A stretch of 64,000 nt of DNA, taken from assembly GCF_001953865.1 (NCBI RefSeq), contig NZ_MQUQ01000026.1:1-64000 (forward strand). The letters are read 5' to 3'. The notes beneath the pieces are model-generated. The model did not search any database, was not told where the DNA came from, and was given only the letters and a program-made list of their open reading frames with translations. Position numbers and translations under genes: made by a program. The stretch comes from Amycolatopsis coloradensis (GTDB lineage: Bacteria > Actinomycetota > Actinomycetes > Mycobacteriales > Pseudonocardiaceae). Positions 32,001 to 40,599 of the stretch are shown here, piece by piece. How positions within the stretch are numbered: the first letter of the stretch is position 1; each line of letters starts with the position of its first letter.

Positions 32001-33743
32001 ATGATGGCCAAGCCCGACGTCGCCGAGCAGTTCGTCCAAGTCCTGGTGCAGGCCGGGGTGGAACGGATCTACGGCGTGGTCGGCGACAGCCTGAACCCGA
32101 TCGTCGACGCCATCCGCCGTACCCCGGGTATCGACTGGGTGCACGTGCGCAACGAGGAGGCCGGCGCGTTCGCCGCGGCCGCCGAGGCCCAGCTGACCGG
32201 ACGGCTCGCGGTGTGCGCGGGCAGCTGCGGACCCGGCAACACCCATTTGGTACAAGGTCTTTACGACGCGCACCGCACGGGCGCCCCGGTACTCGCGCTC
32301 GCCTCGCACATCCCGTCCGGCCAGATCGGTACCGGGTTCTTCCAGGAGACCCACCCGGAACGGCTGTTCGTCGATTGCAGTGGCTATTGCGAGCAGATCA
32401 GCCGCCCGGCCCAAATGCCGAGGGTGCTGCGGATCGCCATGCAACACGCGCTGGCCCGCGGTGAGGTTTCGGTGCTGGTGCTGCCGGGCGACGTCGCGCA
32501 GCTCGAGGCCGAGGCGCCGACGGGGAGCGGGGCGCCGGTCACCGAGCACGGGACGGTCGTGCCACCCGAGCCTCAGGTGGCACGGCTCGCCGAGCTGATC
32601 AACGAAGCCGAAACCGTCACCTTGTTCGCCGGGGCCGGGGTGCGCGGCGCGCACGCCGAGGTGATGGAACTCGCCGAGGCCGTCCAGGCGCCGGTCGGCC
32701 ACAGCCTGCGCGGCAAGGAGTGGATCCAGTACGACAATCCCTACGACGTCGGCATGAGCGGCCTGCTCGGCTACGGCGCCTGCTACCGGGCCATGCACGA
32801 CGCGGATCTACTGGTCCTGCTGGGCACCGATTTCCCTTATGACTCCTTCCTTCCCCAGGCAAGGACGGTGCAGATCGACCACGACGCGACCCGGCTGGGC
32901 AGGCGCACCCCGCTGGAGCTGGCCGTGCACGGCGACGTGCGGGAAACCTTGCGGGCCGTGTTGCCGCTGCTGCGGCGCAAGACCGACCGGGCGTTCCTGG
33001 ACCGCATGCTGCGCGACCATTGCAAAGCGCTGGAACACGTCGTCGACGCCTACACCCGCGACGTGGAGAAGCACGTCCCCATCCACCCGGAGTTCGCCGC
33101 GGACCTCTTGGACGAACTGGCGGCGGACGACGCGATCTTCACCGTGGACACCGGCATGTGCAATGTGTGGGCCGCCCGTTATCTCACCCCCAACGGGCGC
33201 CGCCGGGTCATCGGGTCGTTCCTGCACGGCACCATGGCGAACGCGTTGCCCCACGCGATCGGCGCGCAGTTCGCCTACCCGGGGCGGCAGGTGGTGTCGA
33301 TGTCCGGTGACGGGGGACTGGGCATGCTGCTCGGCGAACTGCTCACCGTCGTCTTGCACGACCTGCCGGTCAAGATCGTCACGTTCAACAACTCCTCGCT
33401 GGGCATGGTCAAACTGGAGATGCTGGTCGACGGTCTGCCCGACTATCAGACCGACCATCGCCCGGTCGACTTCGCCGCGATCGCGCGCGGTGCCGGCCTG
33501 CATGCCGAGCGGGTGACCGAGCCGAGCCGGCTGCGTTCGGCGCTGGAAACCGCGCTGAGTCACGACGGCCCCGCGCTGGTGGACGTCGTGACCGACCCCA
33601 ACGCGCTGTCCGTCCCGCCGCGTATCACCGCCGGGCAGCTGGGCGGATTCGCGCTGGCCGCGAGCAAAGTCGTACTCGAAGGCGGCGTCGGCCGGATGAT
33701 CGACCTCGCACGGGCCAATCTCCGCAACATCCCCAGGCCATGA
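32001..33743 (+). CDS. poxB: Pyruvate oxidase (pyruvate:quinone oxidoreductase-like), TPP-dependent
   Basis: A 580-residue TPP enzyme. The N-terminal Pyr domain has GVVGDSLNPIVDAI and catalytic Glu in VRNEEAGAFAAAAE. A central FAD/Rossmann-type domain follows. The PP domain has SFLHGTMANALPHAIGAQF and the cofactor motif SGDGGLGMLLGELL ending FNNSSLG. The C-terminus GVGRMIDLARANLRN resembles the PoxB membrane-binding tail. PoxB decarboxylates pyruvate to acetate and CO2 with quinone as acceptor. ATG 32001 follows gaagggg. It lies 108 nt after the SDR gene, possibly with its own promoter. Acetolactate-synthase-like activity is less likely. Confidence 0.88.
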   Translation: MMAKPDVAEQFVQVLVQAGVERIYGVVGDSLNPIVDAIRRTPGIDWVHVRNEEAGAFAAAAEAQLTGRLAVCAGSCGPGNTHLVQGLYDAHRTGAPVLALASHIPSGQIGTGFFQETHPERLFVDCSGYCEQISRPAQMPRVLRIAMQHALARGEVSVLVLPGDVAQLEAEAPTGSGAPVTEHGTVVPPEPQVARLAELINEAETVTLFAGAGVRGAHAEVMELAEAVQAPVGHSLRGKEWIQYDNPYDVGMSGLLGYGACYRAMHDADLLVLLGTDFPYDSFLPQARTVQIDHDATRLGRRTPLELAVHGDVRETLRAVLPLLRRKTDRAFLDRMLRDHCKALEHVVDAYTRDVEKHVPIHPEFAADLLDELAADDAIFTVDTGMCNVWAARYLTPNGRRRVIGSFLHGTMANALPHAIGAQFAYPGRQVVSMSGDGGLGMLLGELLTVVLHDLPVKIVTFNNSSLGMVKLEMLVDGLPDYQTDHRPVDFAAIARGAGLHAERVTEPSRLRSALETALSHDGPALVDVVTDPNALSVPPRITAGQLGGFALAASKVVLEGGVGRMIDLARANLRNIPRP

Positions 33744-33763
33744 ACCACCGGACCGATGTCCAC

Positions 33764-33782
33764 AAGGGACAGTAGTCCCCTT
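33764..33782. terminator. Small bidirectional stem-loop between convergent genes
   Basis: aagggac and gtcccctt pair with one bulged C around agta, followed by a short T-run. It sits exactly between the convergent poxB-like and YdeI-like genes. Confidence 0.4.
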
Positions 33783-33787
33783 TGCGG

Positions 33788-34249
33788 TCACCGCTGCTTG
33801 CGGCCCTGGTTGAGCAGATCGATCACCTCGGCCACACGGCTGTTCCGGGTCTCCTCCTTCTTCGCGCCTTGGATCCACGCGACGTACTCCCGTTGGTAAA
33901 AGCCCGACAAGCTGTCGAAGAACGACTTCGCCGCGTCGTCGGCTCGTAGTGCGCCCGCCAGGTCGGCGGGCAATGCGGCGTCCGGACTGTCCCCTGGCTC
34001 CAAGACGACATGCACGTCGTCACCGGGGCCGATACCGGACGATGCCCTCAAGGTCTTGTTGACCGGAAAGAACCAGGCGCCACCGCGGCTCCCGAGTGAT
34101 CCTTCGAAACCCGTCCCATTGAGCGACCCGCGGACGAAGTGCCGTTGCTTCTTCCCCCACACTTCCGACGGGTCGAACGGCAGCCTTATCCGGACATGGC
34201 CGCGTTGATCGGCTTCCAGGACGGCGTCGAACTCACGGCGGTCCATCAA
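33788..34249 (-). CDS. DUF1905 / YdeI (OmpD-associated-like) protein
   Basis: A 153-residue protein. Residues 1-90 are a DUF1905 beta-barrel (FDAVLEADQRGHVRIRLPFD, WFFPVNKTLRASSGIGPGD). Residues about 95-150 are a YdeI-type helical tail (FFDSLSGFYQREYVAWIQGA, KKEETRNSRVAEVIDLL). YdeI-like proteins have been linked to resistance to cationic peptides, but the DUF1905-YdeI fusion has no proven role. Cytosolic; ATG 34249 has gagggg. It diverges from the SnoaL/DyP cluster across 163 nt. Confidence 0.88.
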   Translation of the reverse strand: MMDRREFDAVLEADQRGHVRIRLPFDPSEVWGKKQRHFVRGSLNGTGFEGSLGSRGGAWFFPVNKTLRASSGIGPGDDVHVVLEPGDSPDAALPADLAGALRADDAAKSFFDSLSGFYQREYVAWIQGAKKEETRNSRVAEVIDLLNQGRKQR

Positions 34250-34412
34250 CCCCTCCTCATGACATCGGTTTCGCGACCAAGCTTGGAGCGTTCACCGAAG
34301 ACGGTCAACCCGGCCGGACCAAGCGCAGTCTCGAAGAAGGAACGGGCCGCCCATCGGTCGAGAGTTGAATTCCTCGAAACCGACGGGGACTTGGGGAGGA
34401 GGCCCGAAGGTC

Positions 34413-35801
34413 ATGCTGCCGAGCACGCAGGTGAAGCGGGTCGCAGAACAGTGGGTGGACGCGATCAATTCCGGAGACGTGGACGCTCTGGACGATATCG
34501 TCGCGCCGGACGTGGTCGATCATTCCGGCCTGACCGCCGGACACGGCGACGGTTGTTACGGGTACAAGCAGTTGGTGCAGAAGTTGCTCAGCAGCCTTCC
34601 CGGCTACTCGTCGCAGGTCGACTCCATCGAGGTGCAGGGCGATCTGGTGACGATCAAGCAGACCGGTAAGGCACCACCTCCCGCGCATTTCTCGGCCTTG
34701 CTGGCACCGGAGGCCGCCGATCTGGATGCCGCGGGAAAGATGGATTTCAAGGTCACCTCCGTCGTCCGGGTCAACGACGACGGCCAGATCACCGAACACT
34801 GGGCGGTAGAGGGGCCGTTCGGCCGGAAGAGCACCCCGGACGACTGGAGTCCGGGCCCCTCGCCGACGGGATCACCTGAAGCCAACAAGTCGTTCATGCA
34901 GAAGTACGTGAAAAACGTCATCGACGCGATGGCGGCGGAGAATGCCCGCTACTACATGGCGGAAAACTTCTACAACCACGACCCGGCGCCCGGCGAGAAG
35001 CACGGTCTCGACGGAGCGATCGAGTTCATCTCCAGTATCTTCACCGCGTTCTCCCAGTTCCGCACCACACTCGAGGAGCAGCTCGCCGAAGCCGACATCG
35101 TCGTCGGGCGATGGTCGCAGACCTTCGTGAACACCGGCCCCTATCTCGGTTTTCCGGCAAGCGGGAAACAGATCCACATCGGCGGAATCACCATCACCCG
35201 AGTGCGCGACAACCGGATCCTCGAAGAATGGGAAGCCCGGGACGCGTTGAGCCTGCTGAACCAGATGGGCATTCCGTCCCCGTTCGGGGCGCTGGAAGAC
35301 GACACGCTTCCGGCGACCGAGGACCCGAAAGAACTCGCCCGCCGATTCTTCTACGAGGTGTGGGACACCGGCGACCTGACCGTCGCGGACGCGATCTTCG
35401 CCCCGGACTTCGTCAACAGCAGTGTCGTCGCAGGGCAACGGCCCGGGGTGGCCGGAGTGAAGCAGCTCGTGCGGGCGTTCCGGGACGGATTCCCGGACTG
35501 TTCGGTGAGCGTGGATCTTCAGACGGTGGAAAACAGCCGGGTGGCGACGCGGTACACGTTCCGCGGGACGCACCGCGGGACGTTCCGGGGGCTGAAGGCC
35601 ACCGGGAAGCCGGTCGAAGTCAGCGGGATCAGCATCCATTCGGTCGCGGGTGGCGAGATCACCGGCCATTGGGGCTTCTTCGACGACGCGAATCTGCTGT
35701 TCCAGCTCGGCCTCGTCCAGTATCCGGGCCAGGACCCGGGTCCGGGACCAGGCCCGAAACCCCCGGGTCCGTGGGACACGGCAGGGACCGCCGGCAAATG
35801 A
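34413..35801 (+). CDS. Triple SnoaL-like domain protein
   Basis: A 462-residue protein made of three consecutive SnoaL-like (NTF2-fold) domains, at about 1-125, 145-290 and 305-435. Each starts with a helix of the pattern WVDAINSGDVDALDDIVAPD or FYEVWDTGDLTVADAIFAPD. They end, in order, with TEHWAVEGPF, LEEWEARDALSLLNQMG and TGHWGFFDDANLLFQLG. A Pro/Gly-rich tail closes the protein. SnoaL proteins are usually single-domain polyketide cyclases or ester cyclases, so the triplication is unusual. ATG 34413 has ggggaggag. First of a four-gene run; ATGA overlap with the next gene. No signal peptide. Confidence 0.88.
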   Translation: MLPSTQVKRVAEQWVDAINSGDVDALDDIVAPDVVDHSGLTAGHGDGCYGYKQLVQKLLSSLPGYSSQVDSIEVQGDLVTIKQTGKAPPPAHFSALLAPEAADLDAAGKMDFKVTSVVRVNDDGQITEHWAVEGPFGRKSTPDDWSPGPSPTGSPEANKSFMQKYVKNVIDAMAAENARYYMAENFYNHDPAPGEKHGLDGAIEFISSIFTAFSQFRTTLEEQLAEADIVVGRWSQTFVNTGPYLGFPASGKQIHIGGITITRVRDNRILEEWEARDALSLLNQMGIPSPFGALEDDTLPATEDPKELARRFFYEVWDTGDLTVADAIFAPDFVNSSVVAGQRPGVAGVKQLVRAFRDGFPDCSVSVDLQTVENSRVATRYTFRGTHRGTFRGLKATGKPVEVSGISIHSVAGGEITGHWGFFDDANLLFQLGLVQYPGQDPGPGPGPKPPGPWDTAGTAGK

Positions 35802-37645
35802 CCGGGCACACGTCCGTCAGTACCCCGACCGACGTGGTCCGCAGCCTGATCGACAACGTCTACCGGAGCCGGGACGCCGGTCCGCTCGCCGGACTGGTCG
35901 ATCCCGCCGCGCGTGACGCGTTGCTCGACTGCGCTCGGGTGCTGGCCTTGCTGGCCGGCTTCCCGGACGGCAGGCTGGAGATCGAGGACTCGGTACAGGA
36001 GACCGATTCCGTCGTGCTCAGGCTCACGCTGCGCGGCACCCAGACCGGTCCCACCGCCGGGCGCGGGCCGACCGGTCAGGTGCTGGCGCTGCCGGTGTTC
36101 GGCAGTTATCGGGTCGCGAACGCCCGGATCGTCGACGCGTGGCAGGCGTGGGACACCAGTGAGGTCGGTGGCCCGCCGGGATCCCTCGCCGATGAGCCGC
36201 TGGTCGACTTGGACGAGATCCAGGGCAACGTGTTCCCTGGATTCAACAAGGCAAGGCTCGCCGTGGTGCAGTTCACGATCACTGACGTCGCGGCCGCCCG
36301 TCGAGCGCTCACCACGTTCGCCGACCAGGTCGCGACGGCGGCCGAGGTGCTGACCTTCAACCGGTTGTTTTCCGCGCTGCGTTCCCGGCGAGGCGCCGAG
36401 CCGGTGTCGTCGACCTGGTGCAACGTGGCGCTCTCGTACGCCGCCTTGCAGGCGCTCACCACTGGCGCCGAGCAGTTCGCCGACGCGGGTTTCCGGGCAG
36501 GCATCCGATCCCGGATGGCGACGGCGGGCGCCGACCTGGCGTCCTGGGGTGACGGCGACAACGCGGACATGCTCCTTCTCGTCGCGTCCGACGATAAGGA
36601 CAAGCTGCGCGCCCAGGTGGCCGAGGCGGTCAAGCTGCTGGCTCCCGGCTTCCGGCCGATCGCCGAGGAGTACGGAGCGAGGCTCACCGGAGACGCCGCG
36701 GACGACGAGCCGTTCGGTTTCCAGGACGGGATCTCGCAACCCGGTCTGCGCGGCCGCAGATCCGACCTTCCGTGGGAGCCGCTGACACCTCGGCAGGACC
36801 CCGCGCGGCCGAACGAGGGCAAGCCCGGGCAGGTACTGGTTTGGCCGGGTGAGTTCATCTTCGGCTACCCGGCACAACCCTCCAGCGGCACCGGCCCGCC
36901 GATGGCGCGTACTGAGGCACCCGGCTGGGCACGCAACGGGTCCTTCCTGGTGTACGGCCGGTTCCGGCAGGATCCCGTCGAGTTTCGCCGCTTCACCGGC
37001 GCCACCGCGCGACGGCTGGCCGCCACCGAGCCGGCACTCGCCGGGCTGACCGAGGAACGGCTCGCCGCACTGCTGGTCGGCAGATGGCGCAGTGGCGCGC
37101 CCACGATCCGGGCGCCCGAGGTGGACGACCCGGTGCTGGCCGTCGACCGTCGCGCCAACAACGACTTCGCCTACCGGTCGCCGCGGCAAGCGAGCGACGG
37201 CTTCCCACCCGCGGCACCCGACCCCGACGGGCTGGCCTGCCCGTACGCGGCGCACATCCGGAAGAGTTACCCCAGGGACGACCTCGATCCGGCCGAAACG
37301 CAGCGGCATCGGATGTTGCGCAGGGGCATCCCCTTCGCGTCCTCTGTGGACGATCGGGACCAGGGGTTGCTTTTCCTGAGCTACCAGACCTCGATCCGGC
37401 GACAGTTCGAATTCGTCCTCGAGAATTGGCTGGCGAACCCGGGGTTCCGGGTGCCGGACGCGGGAGAAGACCTGATCGTCGGTCCGGCGTTCACGGGCAA
37501 GCACGTGTTCGGCCTCCGAGTGCGCGACGGCGATGGGGTCCGCACGATTCCGCTGGAGCCCGAACGACCATGGACCACGTTGACCGGCGGCGGTTACTTC
37601 TTCGCGCCGTCGATCAGCACGTTACGACACCTCGGTGAGGAATAG
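35798..37645 (+). CDS. SnoaL-like domain fused to a DyP-type peroxidase
   Basis: A 615-residue fusion. Residues about 8-125 form a SnoaL-like domain ending DAWQAWDTSEVGG. From about 133 (DEIQGNVFPGFNKARL) it is a DyP-type heme peroxidase. This has the distal GxxDG motif as FGFQDGISQP (about 305), and CPYAAHIRKSYPRDD with the likely proximal heme His (about 485). SVDDRDQGLLFLSYQTS and the terminal TLTGGGYFFAPS follow. No Tat signal, so cytosolic. DyP enzymes oxidise dyes, phenolics or porphyrins with H2O2. ATGA overlap with the triple-SnoaL gene. Confidence 0.9.
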   Translation: MTGHTSVSTPTDVVRSLIDNVYRSRDAGPLAGLVDPAARDALLDCARVLALLAGFPDGRLEIEDSVQETDSVVLRLTLRGTQTGPTAGRGPTGQVLALPVFGSYRVANARIVDAWQAWDTSEVGGPPGSLADEPLVDLDEIQGNVFPGFNKARLAVVQFTITDVAAARRALTTFADQVATAAEVLTFNRLFSALRSRRGAEPVSSTWCNVALSYAALQALTTGAEQFADAGFRAGIRSRMATAGADLASWGDGDNADMLLLVASDDKDKLRAQVAEAVKLLAPGFRPIAEEYGARLTGDAADDEPFGFQDGISQPGLRGRRSDLPWEPLTPRQDPARPNEGKPGQVLVWPGEFIFGYPAQPSSGTGPPMARTEAPGWARNGSFLVYGRFRQDPVEFRRFTGATARRLAATEPALAGLTEERLAALLVGRWRSGAPTIRAPEVDDPVLAVDRRANNDFAYRSPRQASDGFPPAAPDPDGLACPYAAHIRKSYPRDDLDPAETQRHRMLRRGIPFASSVDDRDQGLLFLSYQTSIRRQFEFVLENWLANPGFRVPDAGEDLIVGPAFTGKHVFGLRVRDGDGVRTIPLEPERPWTTLTGGGYFFAPSISTLRHLGEE

Positions 37646-37673
37646 GCCGACACCGACAACGTGGAAGGTCACC

Positions 37674-39248
37674 ATGACGCAGCCAGCCGACCAGAACACG
37701 GCGGCCACCCGGACGGATCCGCTGATCCGGCAAACTTTCCGGACGCTCGTGAACGCGCCCGCCTTCTTCGCCTTGGCGCACTTCGACTACGGCGTCGGTG
37801 CGTCGTTCCCGCCGGCGAAGGGCGCCGGTCCCGTCGCCTTCCGGGTGTTGCGAGGGACCCTCGAGTTCAACGCGGAGGGCGTGGTCACCAAGACCTCCGC
37901 GGGGAGCCGCACCGCACAGGACATCCCCGCGGGCCAGACGTTCACGGTGACGGTGGACGACCAGTTGGTGGTGCCCGGCGACGTCGTGCACAGCGCCCGC
38001 ACGGTGGGGAAAGGCCCGGCCCGCATCCTCGGGCTGGCACTGTTCGCCGGTGAGCCAGCCCAGCAGTTCCCGCCGGGTATCACCTTCGAGCCGCTGAGCC
38101 TCGGTCCGGTCACCGCGCTGCCCGCCGCGCCTGCCACCGCGTCGGCGCGCAGGTCCACCATCGTCAGCGGGCAGCACTGGACGTCCGGCGGTTCCGACGG
38201 CCCGCGCATCGTGCACGTCGAGTCCGGCACGGTGACGGTGACGCTCCAGTCCGGGACGGGAATCGTCACCCGCGCGGCGGACCCACTCGGCCGGTCCGCT
38301 CCGCTGATCACCGGACAGCCCGCTCAGCTGTATGCGGGTGACGGCGCGCTGCTGCAACCCGGCGGTGTCCTCGACCTCGCGGGTGACAACGCGAGTGTGC
38401 TCGACGCCGACGTCAGCGGTGGTGGCTCCACGCAGGAAGCCGACAGCGTGGCGCTCGTGCTCGGCTACGCGCGGGACATGTCCGACGGCGCGATCGGACA
38501 GCTCGCGACCCGCTACTTCGCGGATTCCTACGTTCTGCACGACGCGGTGTGGGGCGAAGCCGTCGGCCTCGCCGGTGTCGCGGGCCTCGTCAAGGCCGGA
38601 AACACCGTGTTCTCCGGTTGGTCGGCCCGGATCGAGGACCAAGTCGCCCAGGACGATCTGGTGGCGACGCGGTGGGCGTTGACCTGCGTCCACCAGGGCA
38701 AGCAGGTCAGCATCCCGGGGATCACGATCACCAGGGTGCGCGAGGGCAAGATGGCCGAAGGGTGGGAGGCCCCCGACGTGAACGATCTACTACGGCAGAC
38801 GGGCGCGGCGAGCGCGCCCGGTGAGCTCGACGCCGACGGCGGCGGCAGCGACAACGTCACGGTCGCCGCCGGCCGGTTCATTTACGACCTCTGGAGCGCC
38901 GGGGACCTGGCCGCCGTCGACACCTTGTTCGCCCCGGACTACACGAACCACACGCCGCTGGCCGGGCAGCGGCCGGGCAGGGACGGGGTGCGCCAGTTCA
39001 TCGGCCGGTGGCGCACCGCGTTTCCCGACGTCAACGTCGCCGTCGATCTGCTCGTCGTCGATCGCGACCGGGCCGTGGTCCGCTGGACGTCCCGGGGCAC
39101 GCAACGCGGGGGCCTGATGGGCATCCCGCCGTCGGGCCGGTACATCACGCTGTCCGGCATCACGATCCTGGTCGTCCGGGCAGGCGTCATCGTCGAGTCC
39201 TGGCAGCAGTGGGACATCCAGCCGCTGCTCGCCGCGGGCGATCACTGA
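37674..39248 (+). CDS. Bicupin fused to two SnoaL-like domains
   Basis: A 524-residue protein. Residues about 15-230 form two cupin-like barrels (FRVLRGTLEFNAEG, VVPGDVVHSARTVG; then RIVHVESGTVTVTLQ, GDGALLQPGGVLDLAGDN). Residues about 250-375 are a SnoaL-like domain ending AEGWEAPDVNDLLRQTG. Residues about 390-520 are another ending VESWQQWDIQPLL. ATG 37674 has ggaagg; gap from the DyP gene is 28 nt. Metal-ligand His of the cupins are sparse (VVHSA, QHW), so enzymatic cupin activity is unsure. Work on the same compound as its neighbours is inferred. Confidence 0.85.
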   Translation: MTQPADQNTAATRTDPLIRQTFRTLVNAPAFFALAHFDYGVGASFPPAKGAGPVAFRVLRGTLEFNAEGVVTKTSAGSRTAQDIPAGQTFTVTVDDQLVVPGDVVHSARTVGKGPARILGLALFAGEPAQQFPPGITFEPLSLGPVTALPAAPATASARRSTIVSGQHWTSGGSDGPRIVHVESGTVTVTLQSGTGIVTRAADPLGRSAPLITGQPAQLYAGDGALLQPGGVLDLAGDNASVLDADVSGGGSTQEADSVALVLGYARDMSDGAIGQLATRYFADSYVLHDAVWGEAVGLAGVAGLVKAGNTVFSGWSARIEDQVAQDDLVATRWALTCVHQGKQVSIPGITITRVREGKMAEGWEAPDVNDLLRQTGAASAPGELDADGGGSDNVTVAAGRFIYDLWSAGDLAAVDTLFAPDYTNHTPLAGQRPGRDGVRQFIGRWRTAFPDVNVAVDLLVVDRDRAVVRWTSRGTQRGGLMGIPPSGRYITLSGITILVVRAGVIVESWQQWDIQPLLAAGDH

Positions 39249-39266
39249 ACAAAGGGGACGGTTGCC

Positions 39267-40211
39267 ATGACCACTGCGGCGAACACGACAGTGCTCCAGT
39301 CCTTCGTCACGACAGTGCTGGACGGCAAGAATCTTCCGGCGGCGGAGAAGTTCCTGAGCCAGAACTTCCTGCACCACGACCGTGCGCCGGGCGAGGAGAC
39401 CGGGCAGCAGACCGGTCTCGCCGGTACGAAAGCCTTTTTCACCAACACGGTGTTCGCCGCGTTCTCCCGGTTCAATACCACGTTCGAGGACCTGGTGGCC
39501 GAAGGGGACTTGATCGCGGGACGGTGGCGCCAGACGAGTGTGAACACCGGAACCTGGCTCGGCAGGCCCGCGACCAACGCCACCGTGGACATCGCGGGCA
39601 TCTCGATCGTCCGCGTGCGCGACGGGCTGATCGTGGAGGAATGGGAGTCGAGGGACAGTGTCTCCATGCTGCGCCAGCTCGGTGTCTCGCTGCCGAAGCT
39701 CACGGTGCTGTCGGCCTCCGACGCGGCGGTACCACCGAAGTTCACCCCGGCGCCTTTCCGCGCCAATGGCTCCCTCGCTCCCGGAGGAGGATCGCTCGGC
39801 CTGATAGACCTCAAGGCGTTGGTCGGCAGTCTGTTCGCCGGCGTGTACAACAGCGGCAACCTCGGTCTCCTGCAGTTGTTGCTCGCCCCCGGCTATGTCC
39901 TGCACGACCCCACCGGCCTGCTGCCCGCCACCAGGAGCGGGCTCGCCAGTCTTGTCACGACCTTCCGCACCGGGATGCCGGACTTCGCCACCACGGTCGA
40001 CCTGCAACTGGCCCAGGGAGATCGCGTCGTGAGCAGGTGGACCGGCCGGGGCACGCACAAGGACACCTTGTTCGGGATCCCTCGCACCGGCGTCCCGGTC
40101 ACGGTGAGCGGCATCAGCGTCATGCGCGTCCGCGGCACCCAGATCCAGGAGGAATGGCTGCTCTGGGACCAGCTGTCACTGCTTCAGCAAATCGCGAAAG
40201 CACCGCTCTGA
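39267..40211 (+). CDS. Double SnoaL-like domain protein
   Basis: A 314-residue protein of two SnoaL-like domains, about 5-140 and 172-312. The ends are VEEWESRDSVSMLRQLG and QEEWLLWDQLSLLQQI, matching the end signature in the upstream genes. A Gly/Pro-rich spacer with GSLAPGGGSLG joins them. ATG 39267 with aaaggggac upstream, 18 nt after the bicupin gene. Last of the four-gene run; an ArsR gene with its own promoter follows. The first domain (NFLHHDRAPGEETGQQTGLA) resembles domain 2 of the triple protein (NFYNHDPAPGEKHGLDGA), pointing to duplication within the cluster. Confidence 0.88.
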   Translation: MTTAANTTVLQSFVTTVLDGKNLPAAEKFLSQNFLHHDRAPGEETGQQTGLAGTKAFFTNTVFAAFSRFNTTFEDLVAEGDLIAGRWRQTSVNTGTWLGRPATNATVDIAGISIVRVRDGLIVEEWESRDSVSMLRQLGVSLPKLTVLSASDAAVPPKFTPAPFRANGSLAPGGGSLGLIDLKALVGSLFAGVYNSGNLGLLQLLLAPGYVLHDPTGLLPATRSGLASLVTTFRTGMPDFATTVDLQLAQGDRVVSRWTGRGTHKDTLFGIPRTGVPVTVSGISVMRVRGTQIQEEWLLWDQLSLLQQIAKAPL

Positions 40212-40216
40212 CCGGC

Positions 40217-40245
40217 TTGACAACAGTTCACGTTTACCATAAACA
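40217..40245 (+). promoter_or_regulatory. Promoter with overlapping palindromic operator for arsR
   Basis: TTGACA (40217-40222), 17-nt spacer, TAAACA (40240-40245). The palindrome gttta-cca-taaac (40232-40244) overlaps the -10 element. The predicted transcription start is at about 40252, the ATG itself, so the mRNA would be leaderless. Autorepression by the ArsR protein is the simplest reading. Confidence 0.6.
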
Positions 40246-40251
40246 TGATGC

Positions 40252-40599
40252 ATGCCGAGGCCGGTGGCAACCGAAGACGTCTTCCGCGCGGTGGCCGATC
40301 CCACTCGCCGGGCAGCGCTGGAAGCCCTCATGCGACAACGCGAGCTGCCGGTCGGCGCCCTCGCCGACGAACTGGGGGTGGGGCTGCCGATGCTGTCTCG
40401 CCACCTGGCGGTGCTCCGGGCGGCCGGTCTCGTCACGGAGCAACGCTCCGGACGACAGCGGCTGTATCGGCTGCGCCCGGAGCCGCTGCGCGAGCTGTAC
40501 GACTGGGCGGCGATATTCGACGAGTTCTGGACCGAGCGGATCGGCGGCCTGCGGGCGTACCTCGACCGCCAGGCTGCCGACGAAACAGAGGGAAAATGA
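40252..40599 (+). CDS. ArsR family regulator
   Basis: A 115-residue winged-helix regulator. It reads VFRAVADPTRRAALEALMRQ, GALADELGVGLPMLSRHLAVL, and RAAGLVTEQRSGRQRLYRLRPEPL, the canonical ArsR/SmtB helix-turn-helix plus wing. No Cys metal ligands are present, so it is the non-metal-sensing kind that accompanies SRPBCC proteins. The predicted leaderless ATG 40252 lacks a ribosome site. ATGA overlap with the SRPBCC gene, which it probably co-regulates. Confidence 0.92.
   Translation: MPRPVATEDVFRAVADPTRRAALEALMRQRELPVGALADELGVGLPMLSRHLAVLRAAGLVTEQRSGRQRLYRLRPEPLRELYDWAAIFDEFWTERIGGLRAYLDRQAADETEGK

Noticed and set aside
35519..37504. 661-residue minus-strand open frame opposite the SnoaL-DyP gene
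   Set aside because: Antisense shadow; the plus strand has heme-peroxidase motifs.
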